Shown in pieces: positions 50,555 through 60,268 of a stretch of DNA of 64,000 nt; the first letter of the stretch is position 1, and the number at the start of each line of letters is the position of its first letter. This DNA is from Actinoallomurus purpureus (lineage in GTDB: Bacteria > Actinomycetota > Actinomycetes > Streptosporangiales > Streptosporangiaceae). Where the stretch lies: NCBI RefSeq assembly GCF_024055795.1, contig NZ_JAMXMY010000001.1, positions 248,001 to 312,000 on the forward strand, given 5' to 3'. A program made the position numbers and the translations under genes. A model generated the notes under the pieces. It had not been told where the DNA came from. It saw only the letters and a list, made by a program, of their open reading frames with translations, and did no database searches.

Positions 50555-52405
50555 GTGTCGTTCTTCGCGCGCTTTGACCGGTTGAGGGCTCGAGGCCGGG
50601 TGGTCGCGGACGAGCACCCGGAGGTCACGGAACCCGGCGACGGTCCCGAGGTTCCGGCGGACGCCCGCCGGGACGCTGACGGCGCGGACGGTGGTGGGGC
50701 CGACGAGAGCTCGGGGGATCCGGCAGACGGTCGTGGGGACGGCGACAGCGCGGACGGCCGTCGCGTGAGGCACCCGGTCGCCGCGCGGGTGACCACCGCG
50801 CTCGCCGCCGCGTTCGTGGTGGCGGCTCTCATCGCTCCGGACGACGCCACCCGGCTCACGCTCCTGGCGTTCGTTCGCATCCCGGTCGAGGGACTGATCG
50901 GCGTCGTACTCGTCCTCTTCCTGCCGGGGCGGGCCCGGCGGGTGGTGGCGGCGCTCATCGGGGCGGCCCTCGGCGTGCTCGCCATCGTCAAGCTGCTGGA
51001 CCTGGGTTTCTCCGTCGTGCTCGCCCGGCCGTTCAACCCGGACTACGACTGGCCGCTGTTCTCGGCCGGCCTGGAGTTCCTCAGGACGTCGGCCGGTGAG
51101 GCCGGGGCGATCGGCGCCGTGGTGGTGGTCGCGCTCCTCGCCGTCGGGCTGCTGGTGCTCGCGGCGCGGTCGGTTCTGCGGCTCACCCGTGTCCTGGCCC
51201 GGCACAAGATCGCGACGACCCGAACCGTCGCGGCCCTCGCGGTCGCCTGGGTGGCGTTCGCCGTGTTCGGCGTGCAGATCACGCCCGGCGTGCCGGTCGC
51301 CGGGCACACGTACGACCACTCCCATCAGGTGCTGGTCGGCCTGCGGGACCGGAAGGAGTTCGCGAAGGAGGCCGCGGCCGTCGACGCGTTCCGTGGGACT
51401 CCGGCGCAGAACCTGCTGACCGGGTTGCACGGCAAGGACGTCATGCTGGTGTTCGTCGAGAGCTACGGGCGCGACGCCATCGAGGATCCGAAGTTCGGGC
51501 CCCAGGCCGACGCGGTGCTCGACGCCGGGACCCGCCGGCTGGCCGCGGCCGGATTCGGTGCCCGGAGCGCGTTCCTCACCTCGCCGACGGCGGGCGGCGG
51601 CAGCTGGCTGGCCCACTCCACGCTGCTGTCCGGGCTGTGGATCGACAACCAGCAGCGCCACGACACGCTGATGAAAAGCGACCGTTTCACCCTGAGCCAG
51701 GCGTTCCGGCGCGGGGGCTGGCGGACCGTCGCGGTGGAGCCGGGTAACACCCGGCCCTGGCCGGAGGGATCGTCGTTCTACGGGTACGAACGGATCTACG
51801 ACCGCTGGAACAACGGGTACCACGGGCCGCTGGTCGACTGGGGCACTGCGCCGGACCAGTACACCCTGTCGGCCTTCCACCGCGCCGAGCTCACGGCGCC
51901 CCACCGCCCGCCCGTGATGGCGGAGATCCCGCTCACCTCCAGCCACGCGCCCTGGGTGCCCACACCCCGGCTCATCGACTGGAAGGCCGTCGGTGACGGA
52001 TCGTCCTTCGGCCCCCTGGCCGCCGCCGGTGACCAGCGTGAGGCCGTCTGGCGGAGCCTGACCCGGATCCGCGCGGCGTACTGGGGGACGATCGAGTACT
52101 CGCTGAACACCCTCATCTCGTACGTGGAGACCTACGGCGACAAGAATCTCGTCATGGTGTTCCTCGGTGACCACCAGCCCACCCCGCTCGTCACCGGGCC
52201 GGGCGCCGACCGCGACGTGCCGATCACGATCGTCGCCCGCGACAAGGCCGTGCTGGACCGGATCTCCGGGTGGGGCTGGCAGGACGGCCTGCGGCCCGAC
52301 CCGCATGCCCCGGTCTGGCGGATGAACGCCTTCCGCGACCGGTTCCTCACCGCCTTCGGCCCGCAGCCACAGCCGACCCGGACGTCCGCCCTACCGGCGC
52401 ATTGA
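50555..52405 (+). CDS. membrane sulfatase / phosphatase-superfamily protein
   Basis: A 616-residue protein. An acidic cytosolic N-terminus is followed by about five membrane helices (residues 75-260), then an outer alkaline-phosphatase-superfamily domain (about 290-616). It shows DVMLVFVESYGRDAIEDPKF (metal/nucleophile region), GGGSWLAHSTLLSGLW, and VMVFLGDHQPTPL (Asp/His metal ligands). The layout resembles LTA synthase-like or phosphoglycerol transferase enzymes. GGAGGGG precedes GTG 50555. It probably tailors an envelope polymer. Confidence 0.9.
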   Translation: MSFFARFDRLRARGRVVADEHPEVTEPGDGPEVPADARRDADGADGGGADESSGDPADGRGDGDSADGRRVRHPVAARVTTALAAAFVVAALIAPDDATRLTLLAFVRIPVEGLIGVVLVLFLPGRARRVVAALIGAALGVLAIVKLLDLGFSVVLARPFNPDYDWPLFSAGLEFLRTSAGEAGAIGAVVVVALLAVGLLVLAARSVLRLTRVLARHKIATTRTVAALAVAWVAFAVFGVQITPGVPVAGHTYDHSHQVLVGLRDRKEFAKEAAAVDAFRGTPAQNLLTGLHGKDVMLVFVESYGRDAIEDPKFGPQADAVLDAGTRRLAAAGFGARSAFLTSPTAGGGSWLAHSTLLSGLWIDNQQRHDTLMKSDRFTLSQAFRRGGWRTVAVEPGNTRPWPEGSSFYGYERIYDRWNNGYHGPLVDWGTAPDQYTLSAFHRAELTAPHRPPVMAEIPLTSSHAPWVPTPRLIDWKAVGDGSSFGPLAAAGDQREAVWRSLTRIRAAYWGTIEYSLNTLISYVETYGDKNLVMVFLGDHQPTPLVTGPGADRDVPITIVARDKAVLDRISGWGWQDGLRPDPHAPVWRMNAFRDRFLTAFGPQPQPTRTSALPAH

Positions 52406-52496
52406 CGCCCGTTCCGCAGGTCGCCAGGCCTCCGTGGCGCCCGTCGGAGCGACCGCGGGCCGCCGGTGGTCCGGAGCACCTCGCAGCGGCCGGCCG

Positions 52497-53729
52497 TCAG
52501 CCGGCGGACCGCCGCCGGTCCGCGGAGGAGAGCGAAGCGCCGTTCAGGAACCGCTCGATGGGGAGGGTCGCCGCGCCGAGCGCCACGGCCTCGGGTCCGA
52601 GCCTGCCCAGCTCGATGGACGTCTCGGAGAACGCGTGCGCCAGCGAGTGCCGGCGGGCCGCGTCGCGGATGGCCGGCAGCAACCGCTCGCCGAGCAGTAG
52701 GCCGGCCCAACCGCCCAGGATGATCCGCTCCGGGTTGAAGAGGTTGATCAGATCGGCGAGGCCGGCTCCCAGGTAGAGCGCGGTCTCCTCCAGGACCCGC
52801 CCCGCCTCCTCCTCGCCGGCCGTGGCCGCGTCGAGCAGGGCGGCCAGCGCGGACTCTTCGTCCTGGCCGGGCAGGGCCCGCCCGTAACGGTCGAGGACGG
52901 CCTCGGCCCCGACATAGGCCTCGAGGCACCCCTTGGCCCCGCACCGGCACTCGCGGCCACCGACCATGATCGTCGTGTGGCCCCACTCTCCGGCGCTGGA
53001 CGTCGAGCCCCGGTGCGTCCTGCCGTGCGCGATGATGGTCGCGCCGACACCGGAGCCGATCAGGCACACCACCGCGTGCTGGGCGCCGCGCCCCGCGCCG
53101 AACCACATCTCGGCGCGGCCCATCGTCTTGGCGCCGTTGTCGATGTGCAGCGGGAGGTCGGTGCCGGCGCGGAGCAGGCGCTCGAGGGGAACCGCCTCCC
53201 AGCCGTACGTCTGGCCGTGCACGAGCACCTCGTCACCCTGCTCGACCACTCCGGGAACCCCGACGCCAACCCCGAGGACGGCCGAGGAGTCCACGCCGGC
53301 GTCCGCCAGCACCGCGGACAGCCCGGCCAGGATCCGGTCGACGATCACCGTGACGCCGTGCTCGCGGGGATCGAGCGGGTAGTCGGCCCGGGCCCGTTCC
53401 TCCATCGCCAGGTCGAACAGCTCGACGCGGACACGGGTTTCGCCGACGTCCACGCCGATGACGTATCCGTGGTCGCGGTTCATCCGCAGCAGGACGCGGG
53501 GACGGCCTCCGTCGGAGTCGATCGCCCCGGCCTCGGCCACGAGGCCCTCCTCGATCAACTCGCGGATCACGTTGCTGACCGAGGCGGGGGACAGGCCCGT
53601 CGCCTGGCTCAGCTCCTGGCGCGTGCAGGGCTGGTCGAAGTAGAGCGACCAGAGCAGCACCGACCGGTTGTCACGCCGGAGATCCCGGACCGTGCCTCGC
53701 CGCCGCTCTGGTGTGACGTGCTCCCGCAT
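52497..53729 (-). CDS. ROK family transcriptional regulator
   Basis: A 410-residue NagC/XylR-type repressor. The winged helix (about 15-75) is RDNRSVLLWSLYFDQPCTRQELSQATGLSPASVSNVIRELIEEGLV. The ROK domain has VIGVDVGETRVRVELFD (phosphate 1), LGVGVGVPGVV, IGSGVGATII, the ROK signature and the zinc motif CRCGAKGCLEAY. It senses a sugar. It is divergent from a secreted beta-helix protein across an AT-rich gap, so that gene is a likely target. Confidence 0.95.
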   Translation of the reverse strand: MREHVTPERRRGTVRDLRRDNRSVLLWSLYFDQPCTRQELSQATGLSPASVSNVIRELIEEGLVAEAGAIDSDGGRPRVLLRMNRDHGYVIGVDVGETRVRVELFDLAMEERARADYPLDPREHGVTVIVDRILAGLSAVLADAGVDSSAVLGVGVGVPGVVEQGDEVLVHGQTYGWEAVPLERLLRAGTDLPLHIDNGAKTMGRAEMWFGAGRGAQHAVVCLIGSGVGATIIAHGRTHRGSTSSAGEWGHTTIMVGGRECRCGAKGCLEAYVGAEAVLDRYGRALPGQDEESALAALLDAATAGEEEAGRVLEETALYLGAGLADLINLFNPERIILGGWAGLLLGERLLPAIRDAARRHSLAHAFSETSIELGRLGPEAVALGAATLPIERFLNGASLSSADRRRSAG

Positions 53730-53801
53730 ACCGACCTCCCCGATTAGTTCAGATCTTATAACAAGGAGTCGAAAAGCTGCGCTGCCGGGCGTTACGACCT
53801 C

Positions 53802-53850
53802 TTGACGGCCGATGACCGCCGGGGTTAAATCACGTCATTAATTAAGTCCT
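53802..53850 (+). promoter_or_regulatory. promoter of the F5/8 protein with AT-rich operator
   Basis: TTGACG (53802-53807) and TTAAAT (53825-53830) are spaced by 17 bp. ATTAATTAAGT at 53838-53848 covers the expected start site. AT-rich palindromes of this kind are typical ROK operators. Confidence 0.6.
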
Positions 53851-53931
53851 GTGTAAAGACGGCTGCCTCGCGCGTCGACGTCGCCGCGCTCCCATCCCGC
53901 CTCCGCTCCCCGCCACCCACCGGGAGACGTC

Positions 53932-56124
53932 ATGAAACCCGTCCTCACCCCAGGCCTTCGTACCGGGCCGCGGTCCCATCGCCCCTTCCCGTCGGTCGTC
54001 GCGGTCATCGCACTCCTCGCCGGTCTCCTCGTCGGCCTCGCACCGGCCGCGAAGGCCGCGTCCTGCGGCACCTCCGACGCGGCGCAGGGGCGGCCCGCCA
54101 CCGCGTCCTCCACCGAGAACGCCGGACTCCCAGCCGCGAACGCCGTCGACGGCGACGGCGGCACCCGCTGGTCCAGCGCCTTCAGCGACCCCCAGTGGAT
54201 CCAGGTGGACCTCGGATCGTCCCAGGACATCTGCCAGGTGGTGCTCCAGTGGGAGACCGCCGCCGGCAAGGCCTACCAGATCCAGACCTCGCCCGACGGA
54301 TCCACCTGGACCACCGTCTACTCCACGACGACCGGCCAGGGCGGCACCGAGACCCTGAACGTCACGGGCACCGGTCGCTACGTCCGCATGTACGGCACCG
54401 CCCGCACCACCGGCTACGGCTACTCCCTCTGGGAATTCGCCGTCCACACCACCTCCGGTGGCGGCGGCACGCTGCCCGGAGGCGGCGACCTCGGGTCGAA
54501 CGTCATCGTGTTCGACCCGTCGATGTCGTCCGCGACCATCCAGAGCCGGCTCGACACCGTCTTCAAGCAGCAGGAGAGCAACCAGTTCGGCAGCGAGCGG
54601 TACGCGCTGCTCTTCAAGCCCGGCAGCTACAACGTCAACGCGAACATCGGCTTCTACACCTCGATCGCCGGGCTGGGCGCCTCGCCCGACGACGTCACCA
54701 TCAACGGCGGCGTCACCGTCGACGCCGGGTGGTTCAACGGGAACGCCACCCAGAACTTCTGGCGGTCCGCGGAGAACATGGCCGTGCAGCCGACCGGCGG
54801 ATTCGACCGATGGGCGGTGTCCCAGGCCGCGCCGTTCCGCCGCATGCACATCAAGGGCGACCTGAACCTCGCGCCGACCGGCTACGGCTGGGCCAGCGGC
54901 GGCTACATCGCCGACACCAAGGTCGACGGCCAGGTGCAGCCGTACTCGCAGCAGCAGTGGTTCACCCGCGACAGCCAGATCGGCGGCTGGCTGAACGGCG
55001 TGTGGAACATGGTGTTCACCGGCGTGGCGGGCGCGCCCGCGCAGAGCTTCCCGAACCCGCCCTACACCACCGTGGCCAACTCGCCGGTGACGCGGGAGAA
55101 GCCGTTCCTGTACGTCGACTCCTCCGGCGCGTACCGGGTGTTCGTACCCGCGCTGCGGAAGAACTCCCAGGGCACCACGTGGAGCGGTGGCAGCGCCGCC
55201 GGCTCGTCGCTCCCGCTGAGCCAGTTCTACGTCGCCAAGCCCTCCGACAGCGCGGCGACCCTCAACCAGGCGCTGGCCCAGGGCCTGAACCTGCTGTTCA
55301 CCCCGGGCGTCTACAAGATCGACCAGACCCTCAACGTGACCCGTGCGGACACGGTCGTCCTCGGCCTCGGGTACGCCACGCTGGTGCCCCAGAACGGCGT
55401 CACGCCGATGTCCGTCGCCGACGTGAACGGCATCAAGATCGCCGGGCTGCTCTTCGACGCCGGCTCGGTGAACTCGCCGAACCTGCTCCAGATCGGCCCG
55501 AGCGGATCCACCGCCGACCACTCCGCCGACCCGACCTCGATCCAGGACGTGTTCTTCCGGATCGGCGGCGCCGGCGTCGGTAAGGCCACCAACAGCCTGG
55601 CCGTCAACAGCAACAACGCGATCATCGACCACATCTGGGCGTGGCGGGCCGACCACGGCTCCGGCGTCGGCTGGACGAGCAACACCGCCGACACCGGTCT
55701 CATCGTCAACGGCAACGACGTCACGGCGTACGGCCTGTTCGTCGAGCACTACCAGAAGTACGAGGTCGTCTGGAACGGCGAGCGCGGCCGGACCTACTTC
55801 TTCCAGAATGAGATGCCGTACGACCCGCCGAACCAGGCCGCCTGGATGAACGGCTCGACCAACGGCTACGCGGCCTACAAGGTGGGCGCGAACGTCACGA
55901 CGCACGAAGGGTGGGGCCTCGGCAGCTACTGTTACTTCAACGTCGATCCTTCGATCCACGCGGCGCACGCCTTCGAGGTGCCGAACGCCTCCGGCGTGAA
56001 GTTCCACGACCTGCTGACGGTGTCCCTCGGCGGCAACGGCACGATCGACCACGTCATCAACGACACCGGCGGTGCCGCCCAGGGCACCGCGACCACCCCG
56101 GTCAACGTCGTCAGCTACCCGTGA
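53932..56124 (+). CDS. secreted F5/8-type (CBM32-like) plus beta-helix protein
   Basis: A 730-residue secreted protein. The signal peptide ends APAAKA (residue 42). An F5/8 discoidin domain (about 45-172) with ATASSTENAGLPAANAVDGD and LWEFAVH follows, then a Gly-rich linker, then a large domain (about 185-730) beginning NVIVFDPSMSSATIQSRLD with repeated short strands like a right-handed beta helix. Homologues are often annotated as adenylyl cyclase or coagulation factor-like, without evidence; glycan binding and cleavage is the better guess. It is divergent from the ROK regulator. Confidence 0.85.
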   Translation: MKPVLTPGLRTGPRSHRPFPSVVAVIALLAGLLVGLAPAAKAASCGTSDAAQGRPATASSTENAGLPAANAVDGDGGTRWSSAFSDPQWIQVDLGSSQDICQVVLQWETAAGKAYQIQTSPDGSTWTTVYSTTTGQGGTETLNVTGTGRYVRMYGTARTTGYGYSLWEFAVHTTSGGGGTLPGGGDLGSNVIVFDPSMSSATIQSRLDTVFKQQESNQFGSERYALLFKPGSYNVNANIGFYTSIAGLGASPDDVTINGGVTVDAGWFNGNATQNFWRSAENMAVQPTGGFDRWAVSQAAPFRRMHIKGDLNLAPTGYGWASGGYIADTKVDGQVQPYSQQQWFTRDSQIGGWLNGVWNMVFTGVAGAPAQSFPNPPYTTVANSPVTREKPFLYVDSSGAYRVFVPALRKNSQGTTWSGGSAAGSSLPLSQFYVAKPSDSAATLNQALAQGLNLLFTPGVYKIDQTLNVTRADTVVLGLGYATLVPQNGVTPMSVADVNGIKIAGLLFDAGSVNSPNLLQIGPSGSTADHSADPTSIQDVFFRIGGAGVGKATNSLAVNSNNAIIDHIWAWRADHGSGVGWTSNTADTGLIVNGNDVTAYGLFVEHYQKYEVVWNGERGRTYFFQNEMPYDPPNQAAWMNGSTNGYAAYKVGANVTTHEGWGLGSYCYFNVDPSIHAAHAFEVPNASGVKFHDLLTVSLGGNGTIDHVINDTGGAAQGTATTPVNVVSYP

Positions 56125-56156
56125 CCCGCTGATCAGCACCTCATGTGATCTCTCCC

Positions 56157-56185
56157 GGCCCGCGCGGCACGCGGCCGCGCGGGCC
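56157..56185 (+). terminator. terminator of the F5/8 gene
   Basis: GGCCCGCGCG and CGCGCGGGCC form a perfect 10-bp stem with a 9-nt loop, followed by GTTTC, 33 bp after the stop codon. Confidence 0.8.
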
Positions 56186-56229
56186 GTTTCACCCAGCCGA
56201 AGGGACCCGCCCCCTCACCGAGGAGAGCC

Positions 56230-56504
56230 ATGCACTCCGCCCTCTCCGGCCGGAGGCACGCGCCGGCGCGCCGTTCCTCCGTACTCGCCCTCGCGCTGTT
56301 CCTGCTGATCGCCGTGTCACCCGCCGCACGCGCCGCGACCTCGCCGTCCACCCACGCGCGTACCGCGGCGCCCGCGCCGCCGCCTCCTGCGGCACCGATG
56401 ACGCCGCCAAGGGCCGACCCGCCACCGCGTCCTCAGCCGAGGGCGCCGGGTTCGCCGCGGCCGACGCCGTCGACGGCGACACTTCGACCCGCTGGGCCAC
56501 CGAG
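56230..56504 (+). pseudogene. truncated F5/8 paralogue remnant
   Basis: A good GAGGAGAG site starts MHSALSGRRHAPARRSSVLA, a signal peptide, but the frame shifts after the cleavage region. Another frame continues CGTDDAAKGRPATASSAEGA and ADAVDGDTSTRWATE, matching the discoidin domain of the upstream gene, and ends abruptly near 56504. The rest of the paralogue is gone. Confidence 0.75.
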
Positions 56505-56774
56505 ATCGCGGCGACGATCGACGCGGACAGCATGCGGATGCTGCGTAAAGAACGCCGGGCGGCACTGCTCGTCGACGTTGCGCGAGCGTATGGCCAGGTC
56601 GGCGACCGAGATCGGGCAGTACGGGCGCTGCTCGAAGCCGAGACCACGGCGTCCCGGGAGGTACGCTGCCGACCTGTGGCACAAGCGACGATTGCCGATC
56701 TGCTCCGCCGTTCGCGGAACGCGCCGCCGTTCGAACTCGCCCGGCTCGCCGAGCGGGCCAGGGTTCGGGTATGA
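56505..56774 (+). pseudogene. C-terminal fragment of an XRE-type regulator
   Basis: The frame DADSMRMLRKERRAALLVDV, ARAYGQVGDRDRAVRALLEA and ADLLRRSRNAPPFELARLA is the TPR-like tail typical of actinomycete XRE regulators that precede flavoprotein genes, as here. It is in frame with the preceding F5/8 scrap by chance, giving a chimeric reading frame. The helix-turn-helix half is lost. Confidence 0.72.
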
Positions 56775-57319
56775 CCGCCCGGGTGCTGTACGTCATCGTG
56801 TGCGCGGCGCCGCCGGCGCGTGAGGTCGCCACGTTGGTGCGCCCGGCGCAGGAACGGGGCTGGAACGTGTGCGTGCTCACGACGCCGTCAGCCCGGCGCT
56901 TTGTGGACGTGGCCGCGCTCCAGGGGCTCACCGGGTATCCGGTGCGCAGCGAGTACAGGGAGCCGGGGACTCCGGATGTCCTGCCACCGCCGGACGCCGT
57001 CATTGTGGCACCTGCCACGGTCAACACCATCAATAAGTGGGGTGCGGGCATCTGCGACACCCTGGCCCTGGGCATCCTGGTGGAGGGCATCGGCAAGCGA
57101 TTGCCGATCGTGGCGCTGCCGTTCACGAACCGCGCGCACGCCGCCCACCCGGCCTTCGCCGAGAACGTCGGGCGGCTGCGGTCGTGGGGAGTGACCGTCC
57201 TGTTCGGCCCGGACGTCTACCCGCTGCACGCCCCTGGCATGGGCAGCGACCACCTCGATCAGTACCCTTGGACGATGGCACTCGACGCGATGGAGGACAG
57301 ACCCGCCGGATGGGATTGA
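56771..57319 (+). CDS. flavoprotein (PPC decarboxylase-like)
   Basis: A 182-residue flavoprotein family member (PF02441). It shows [50 protein letters not shown] (the PxxMN-like substrate clamp) and [23 protein letters not shown]. Such proteins bind FMN and decarboxylate or reduce small substrates. The start overlaps the stop of the regulator fragment by 4 bp, which reflects the original operon. Confidence 0.9.
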   Translation: MTARVLYVIVCAAPPAREVATLVRPAQERGWNVCVLTTPSARRFVDVAALQGLTGYPVRSEYREPGTPDVLPPPDAVIVAPATVNTINKWGAGICDTLALGILVEGIGKRLPIVALPFTNRAHAAHPAFAENVGRLRSWGVTVLFGPDVYPLHAPGMGSDHLDQYPWTMALDAMEDRPAGWD

Positions 57320-57334
57320 CCCGGCTCACGGCAG

Positions 57335-57353
57335 GGGCCCGCGAGACGGGCCC
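57335..57353 (+). terminator. terminator of the flavoprotein gene
   Basis: GGGCCCG and CGGGCCC form a perfect 7-bp stem with a 5-nt loop, 15 bp past the stop codon. Confidence 0.65.
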
Positions 57354-57599
57354 GTCATCGCGGCCGGACAGCGCGGAATCCCTTGCACTATTCCGGACAA
57401 GGCCGGCCAGGCCCGCAACCGCAAGAAACTCGGCTCCAGCGGCGGCCGTCCACCAAAGTTCGACAAGACCGACTACGAGGAGCGCCACGCGGTTGAGCGC
57501 GGGATCAACCGCCTCAAGCGCCACCGCGCGGTCGCCACCCGCTATGAGAAACCCGCCGTCCGCTACGAAGCGACCGCAGCCGTCAATGAGTGGTTGTGA
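57354..57599 (+). mobile_element. IS5-family transposase C-terminal remnant
   Basis: The frame reads [60 protein letters not shown] and [20 protein letters not shown] with TGA at 57597. It is the tail of IS5/IS1182-type transposases, including the final E of the DDE triad. The 5' part is missing. Its end overlaps the opposing hydrolase gene by 17 bp. Confidence 0.8.
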
Positions 57600-58344
57600 C
57601 CCCTTCATCTCGCCTGCACGGGGCGTTGGTGGCGAGCAGTTGCTGCAGGAGTTCAACGATGAGATCGGGCTGTCCTACGAACGGGGAGTGGCCCGTCTGC
57701 CACTCGCGCACGTTGGTGCAGCGCGAGGCCATCGTCCGCTGCAGGCCTGGGTCGATGGCCCGGTCCTGCGCGCAGACGACGTAGGTGGAGGGAGTGTGCT
57801 TCCAGCTGTGGCGCTCTGGGGCTCCTCGCCCACAGCCGGGGGCTTGCGCACGCAGTAGGCCAACCGCCCAGGCGGCGAGGGGTTTGGGACAGTCGCCATA
57901 GAGGGTGGCAGCAGCCCGGTCGGGGTGCAGGCTGGTCGAGCCGTCGGGCTCAGGGTTGATCGCGTCCTGGAGCTGCGGGGACGCCCCACCCAGACCGGCC
58001 GCGCTCTCGCCGACGTCCAGCACGAAGGCCGCCAGATAGACCAAGTGTCCCGCTCCACGCACCCCGGTGATCACCGACCCACCGTAGGAGTGACCGAGCA
58101 CAATCGGAGGCTCCTGTAGCGCGTCGATGGCAGCCTGGACCACAGCTGTATCAGCGAGCAACGAGCCCCGGTGGAGCTCGGGAACGACAACCTCGGTTCC
58201 TGCGGTCCGCAAACGCTCTGCCACCACGGCGAAGTGCTCGGGACGGTGATACAGGCCGTGAACGAGTACCACGGCGGCCAATTCGCCCGCCTCCTCATGT
58301 CGGCGTCCGGCCAGTGATCTTAGCTCCGGACCATGGCTGGCCAT
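57583..58344 (-). CDS. alpha/beta hydrolase
   Basis: A 253-residue small alpha/beta hydrolase. It has [14 protein letters not shown] (oxyanion), the nucleophile elbow [14 protein letters not shown] and a final His in [15 protein letters not shown], with an acid in [13 protein letters not shown]. It is like the esterase/Est-type proteins of streptomycetes. ATG 58344 is likely; the ribosome site is weak. The 3' end runs into the IS remnant. Confidence 0.85.
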   Translation of the reverse strand: MASHGPELRSLAGRRHEEAGELAAVVLVHGLYHRPEHFAVVAERLRTAGTEVVVPELHRGSLLADTAVVQAAIDALQEPPIVLGHSYGGSVITGVRGAGHLVYLAAFVLDVGESAAGLGGASPQLQDAINPEPDGSTSLHPDRAAATLYGDCPKPLAAWAVGLLRAQAPGCGRGAPERHSWKHTPSTYVVCAQDRAIDPGLQRTMASRCTNVREWQTGHSPFVGQPDLIVELLQQLLATNAPCRRDEGVTTTH

Positions 58345-58520
58345 GACTCACCACCTTGATCTACTTCCGATACACGCCGTAACAGAGTCTGCCGTCGGCT
58401 GGTCAGCTGCATGATCCGATGACGGAGCGTGGTTCGGCAGTTGTGAGCAACTCGGCCTGGGCGCCTCCGGGGCGGGATAACGCCACAGTCGGGTATCGGA
58501 ACTGTCGGAATGCCTGTCCT

Positions 58521-59330
58521 TCACGGCTTCTTGCGGGCGATCAGTACTTCCAGGGCGACCGGTTCGATGAACCGGCCTCCTTGATCGAGTCCGTGCAGCG
58601 CCTCGGTGACTGCTCCTTCGAAGGCGGTCTGCCGGTCTCCGAGGAGGCGCCGGATCGGCAGTGATGTCGAGGAGAGGTAACCGATGACCTGTTCAGGTGT
58701 CCACGCCCGTTCGAAGGCGTGAACGATGCGGTCGAGGTGGCGGAACGACGAGCGGGCCAGGATCATCTCGTGTGGCTCGTGAGCACCGGCGACGTTCTCA
58801 CGACGAATATCGGGGACTGGCCCTAGGAAGCGGTGCTGCACTTCTTCGACGGCTTGCTGCCATGCGGTCGTCGGCCGCACCAGGCAACTGTCGTTAGCTA
58901 TCACGAGGCCGCCGCCGTCATCGACCATCTCGGCCAGAACGGACAGGACCTGCCGGCGGTCCATCCAGTGAAACGATCGGCCCATGGTCACTAGCCGGAA
59001 CCGTCCGAGCCGGCTCGAAAGGTCCGTCGAGGCGCCGAGGGACCAGGTCACATTGGTGGCCCGGGCTATCTGTGCTTGCCTGGCGGCTTCAGCGAGCATC
59101 TCGGGTTCGGGATCCATACCCACTGCCTCGGCGACGTGCCAGGACAGGGGGATGGTCAACTGGCCGGTTCCGCAGCCGAGATCGAGGAGCCGTCCGGTTC
59201 CATCAAGGTGGAACCGTTCGATTACATCGTCGAAGAAGATTCTCGGGTAGCCCGGGCGGTAGCGCGCGTAATACGCAGCGGTGCCCGCGAATAGGCTCCG
59301 ATTGGGCGAGTCATCTGAGTTCGTCACCAT
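58521..59330 (-). CDS. class I SAM-dependent methyltransferase
   Basis: A 269-residue methyltransferase. It starts SLFAGTAAYYARYRPGYP (typical of the UbiE/Methyltransf_11 group), then RLLDLGCGTGQLTIPL (motif I), AVGMDPEPEMLAEAARQA (motif II) and FRLVTMGRSFHWMDRRQVL. The substrate is unknown. The 176 bp downstream, to the hydrolase gene, show no gene. Confidence 0.9.
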   Translation of the reverse strand: MVTNSDDSPNRSLFAGTAAYYARYRPGYPRIFFDDVIERFHLDGTGRLLDLGCGTGQLTIPLSWHVAEAVGMDPEPEMLAEAARQAQIARATNVTWSLGASTDLSSRLGRFRLVTMGRSFHWMDRRQVLSVLAEMVDDGGGLVIANDSCLVRPTTAWQQAVEEVQHRFLGPVPDIRRENVAGAHEPHEMILARSSFRHLDRIVHAFERAWTPEQVIGYLSSTSLPIRRLLGDRQTAFEGAVTEALHGLDQGGRFIEPVALEVLIARKKP

Positions 59331-59457
59331 TCACCGTTGTATCTCATACGGTTTCCGGCGGCTGACATTGGCGGCGTAGGTCATCCAGTCGCCGGAGGAG
59401 GTGCGTTGCCGCTGGATGGCGAGTCCCCTTCGACATGTTCGTCGCTCACGGAGATGG

Positions 59458-60084
59458 TCAGAATGCCAGCGTGGACCAATCGATGGTGATGGGGATGGGG
59501 TTGTCGACCGACGGCGTGTCGCCGGCCTCGTCCCGCATGAACGTCCCTACGTGCTTGTAGAGCATCGTCGCGCGGTCCAGCCGGTAGCGCTCGATGACGG
59601 ACACGCCGGTGTTGTCGAGACGGACGATCCAGTAATGCGGGACACCGGCTTTGGCGTACTCTCCTGGCTTGTCGGTGGTGTCCTGGGTCTCCGAGCCAGG
59701 GGAGACGATCTCGACCACGAGCAGGGCGTGCTCTGCGCGGAGGCGCTCGCCGCGCTCGCGGTCCAGACAGCGGTACAGCACCACGTCGGGCCGCCGGTTC
59801 AGCAATGGTACGTCCCGCAGCCGCAGGTCGACGTCGTTATTGACGGTGACGCAGCCGTGACCCCGGTCCATCGCGGTGCGCGCGTGCGCTTCGATGACGT
59901 TCGCCAGGCGCCTTCCGGCGGTCTGATGGTCGGGGGTCGGCGCTTCGCAGTAGACGATGTAGCCGTCCACGATCTCGATCGCCTTGGCGATCTCTTCGGG
60001 CAGTGCCTCGTACTCCTCCGCGGTCACGCGGGAGGGCTGCGGGCGGATGCCGCGGAGCCAGCTGTCGTCCGGCAGGACGTGCAT
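59458..60084 (-). CDS. Uma2 family endonuclease
   Basis: A 208-residue protein of the DUF820/PD-(D/E)XK fold. It shows VTAEEYEALPEEIAKAIEIV, DVDLRLRDVPLLNRRPDVVLY (the D of the active site), LLVVEIVSPGSETQDTTDKPGEYAKAG (E-x-S motif) and VPHYWIVRLDN. Actinomycetes carry many Uma2 genes; their biological role is unclear. ATG 60084 was chosen; GTG 60096 is in frame. Confidence 0.92.
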   Translation of the reverse strand: MHVLPDDSWLRGIRPQPSRVTAEEYEALPEEIAKAIEIVDGYIVYCEAPTPDHQTAGRRLANVIEAHARTAMDRGHGCVTVNNDVDLRLRDVPLLNRRPDVVLYRCLDRERGERLRAEHALLVVEIVSPGSETQDTTDKPGEYAKAGVPHYWIVRLDNTGVSVIERYRLDRATMLYKHVGTFMRDEAGDTPSVDNPIPITIDWSTLAF

Positions 60085-60191
60085 CCGGCCTCCCACGGTC
60101 TCGTACTCAACGCGCTCAGCTTACCGAGCGATCGAGTGCGGCGGGCCGTGGCGGGCCCGAGGGGCTGGGCTGGCGCGGCCTGTGGCACAGC

Positions 60192-60228
60192 GCGGCCCTC
60201 GCCGGGAGGCGACACCGGCGAGGGCCGC
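60192..60228 (-). terminator. terminator of the GH1/ABC operon
   Basis: GCGGCCCTCGCCGG with a perfect 14-bp complement and a 9-nt loop, 40 bp past the GH1 stop codon on the minus strand. Confidence 0.88.
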
Positions 60229-60268
60229 GGTCTATGGCCGGGCACGGGAGCAGCCCGGCAGGTCTTCG

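Noticed and set aside
50363-52306. 647-codon minus-strand frame over the sulfatase gene
   Set aside because: It is antisense to the sulfatase; composition is typical of a shadow frame.
53842-56139. 765-codon minus-strand frame over the F5/8 gene
   Set aside because: It is a shadow of the secreted F5/8 protein, rich in Gly/Arg/Val with no start context.
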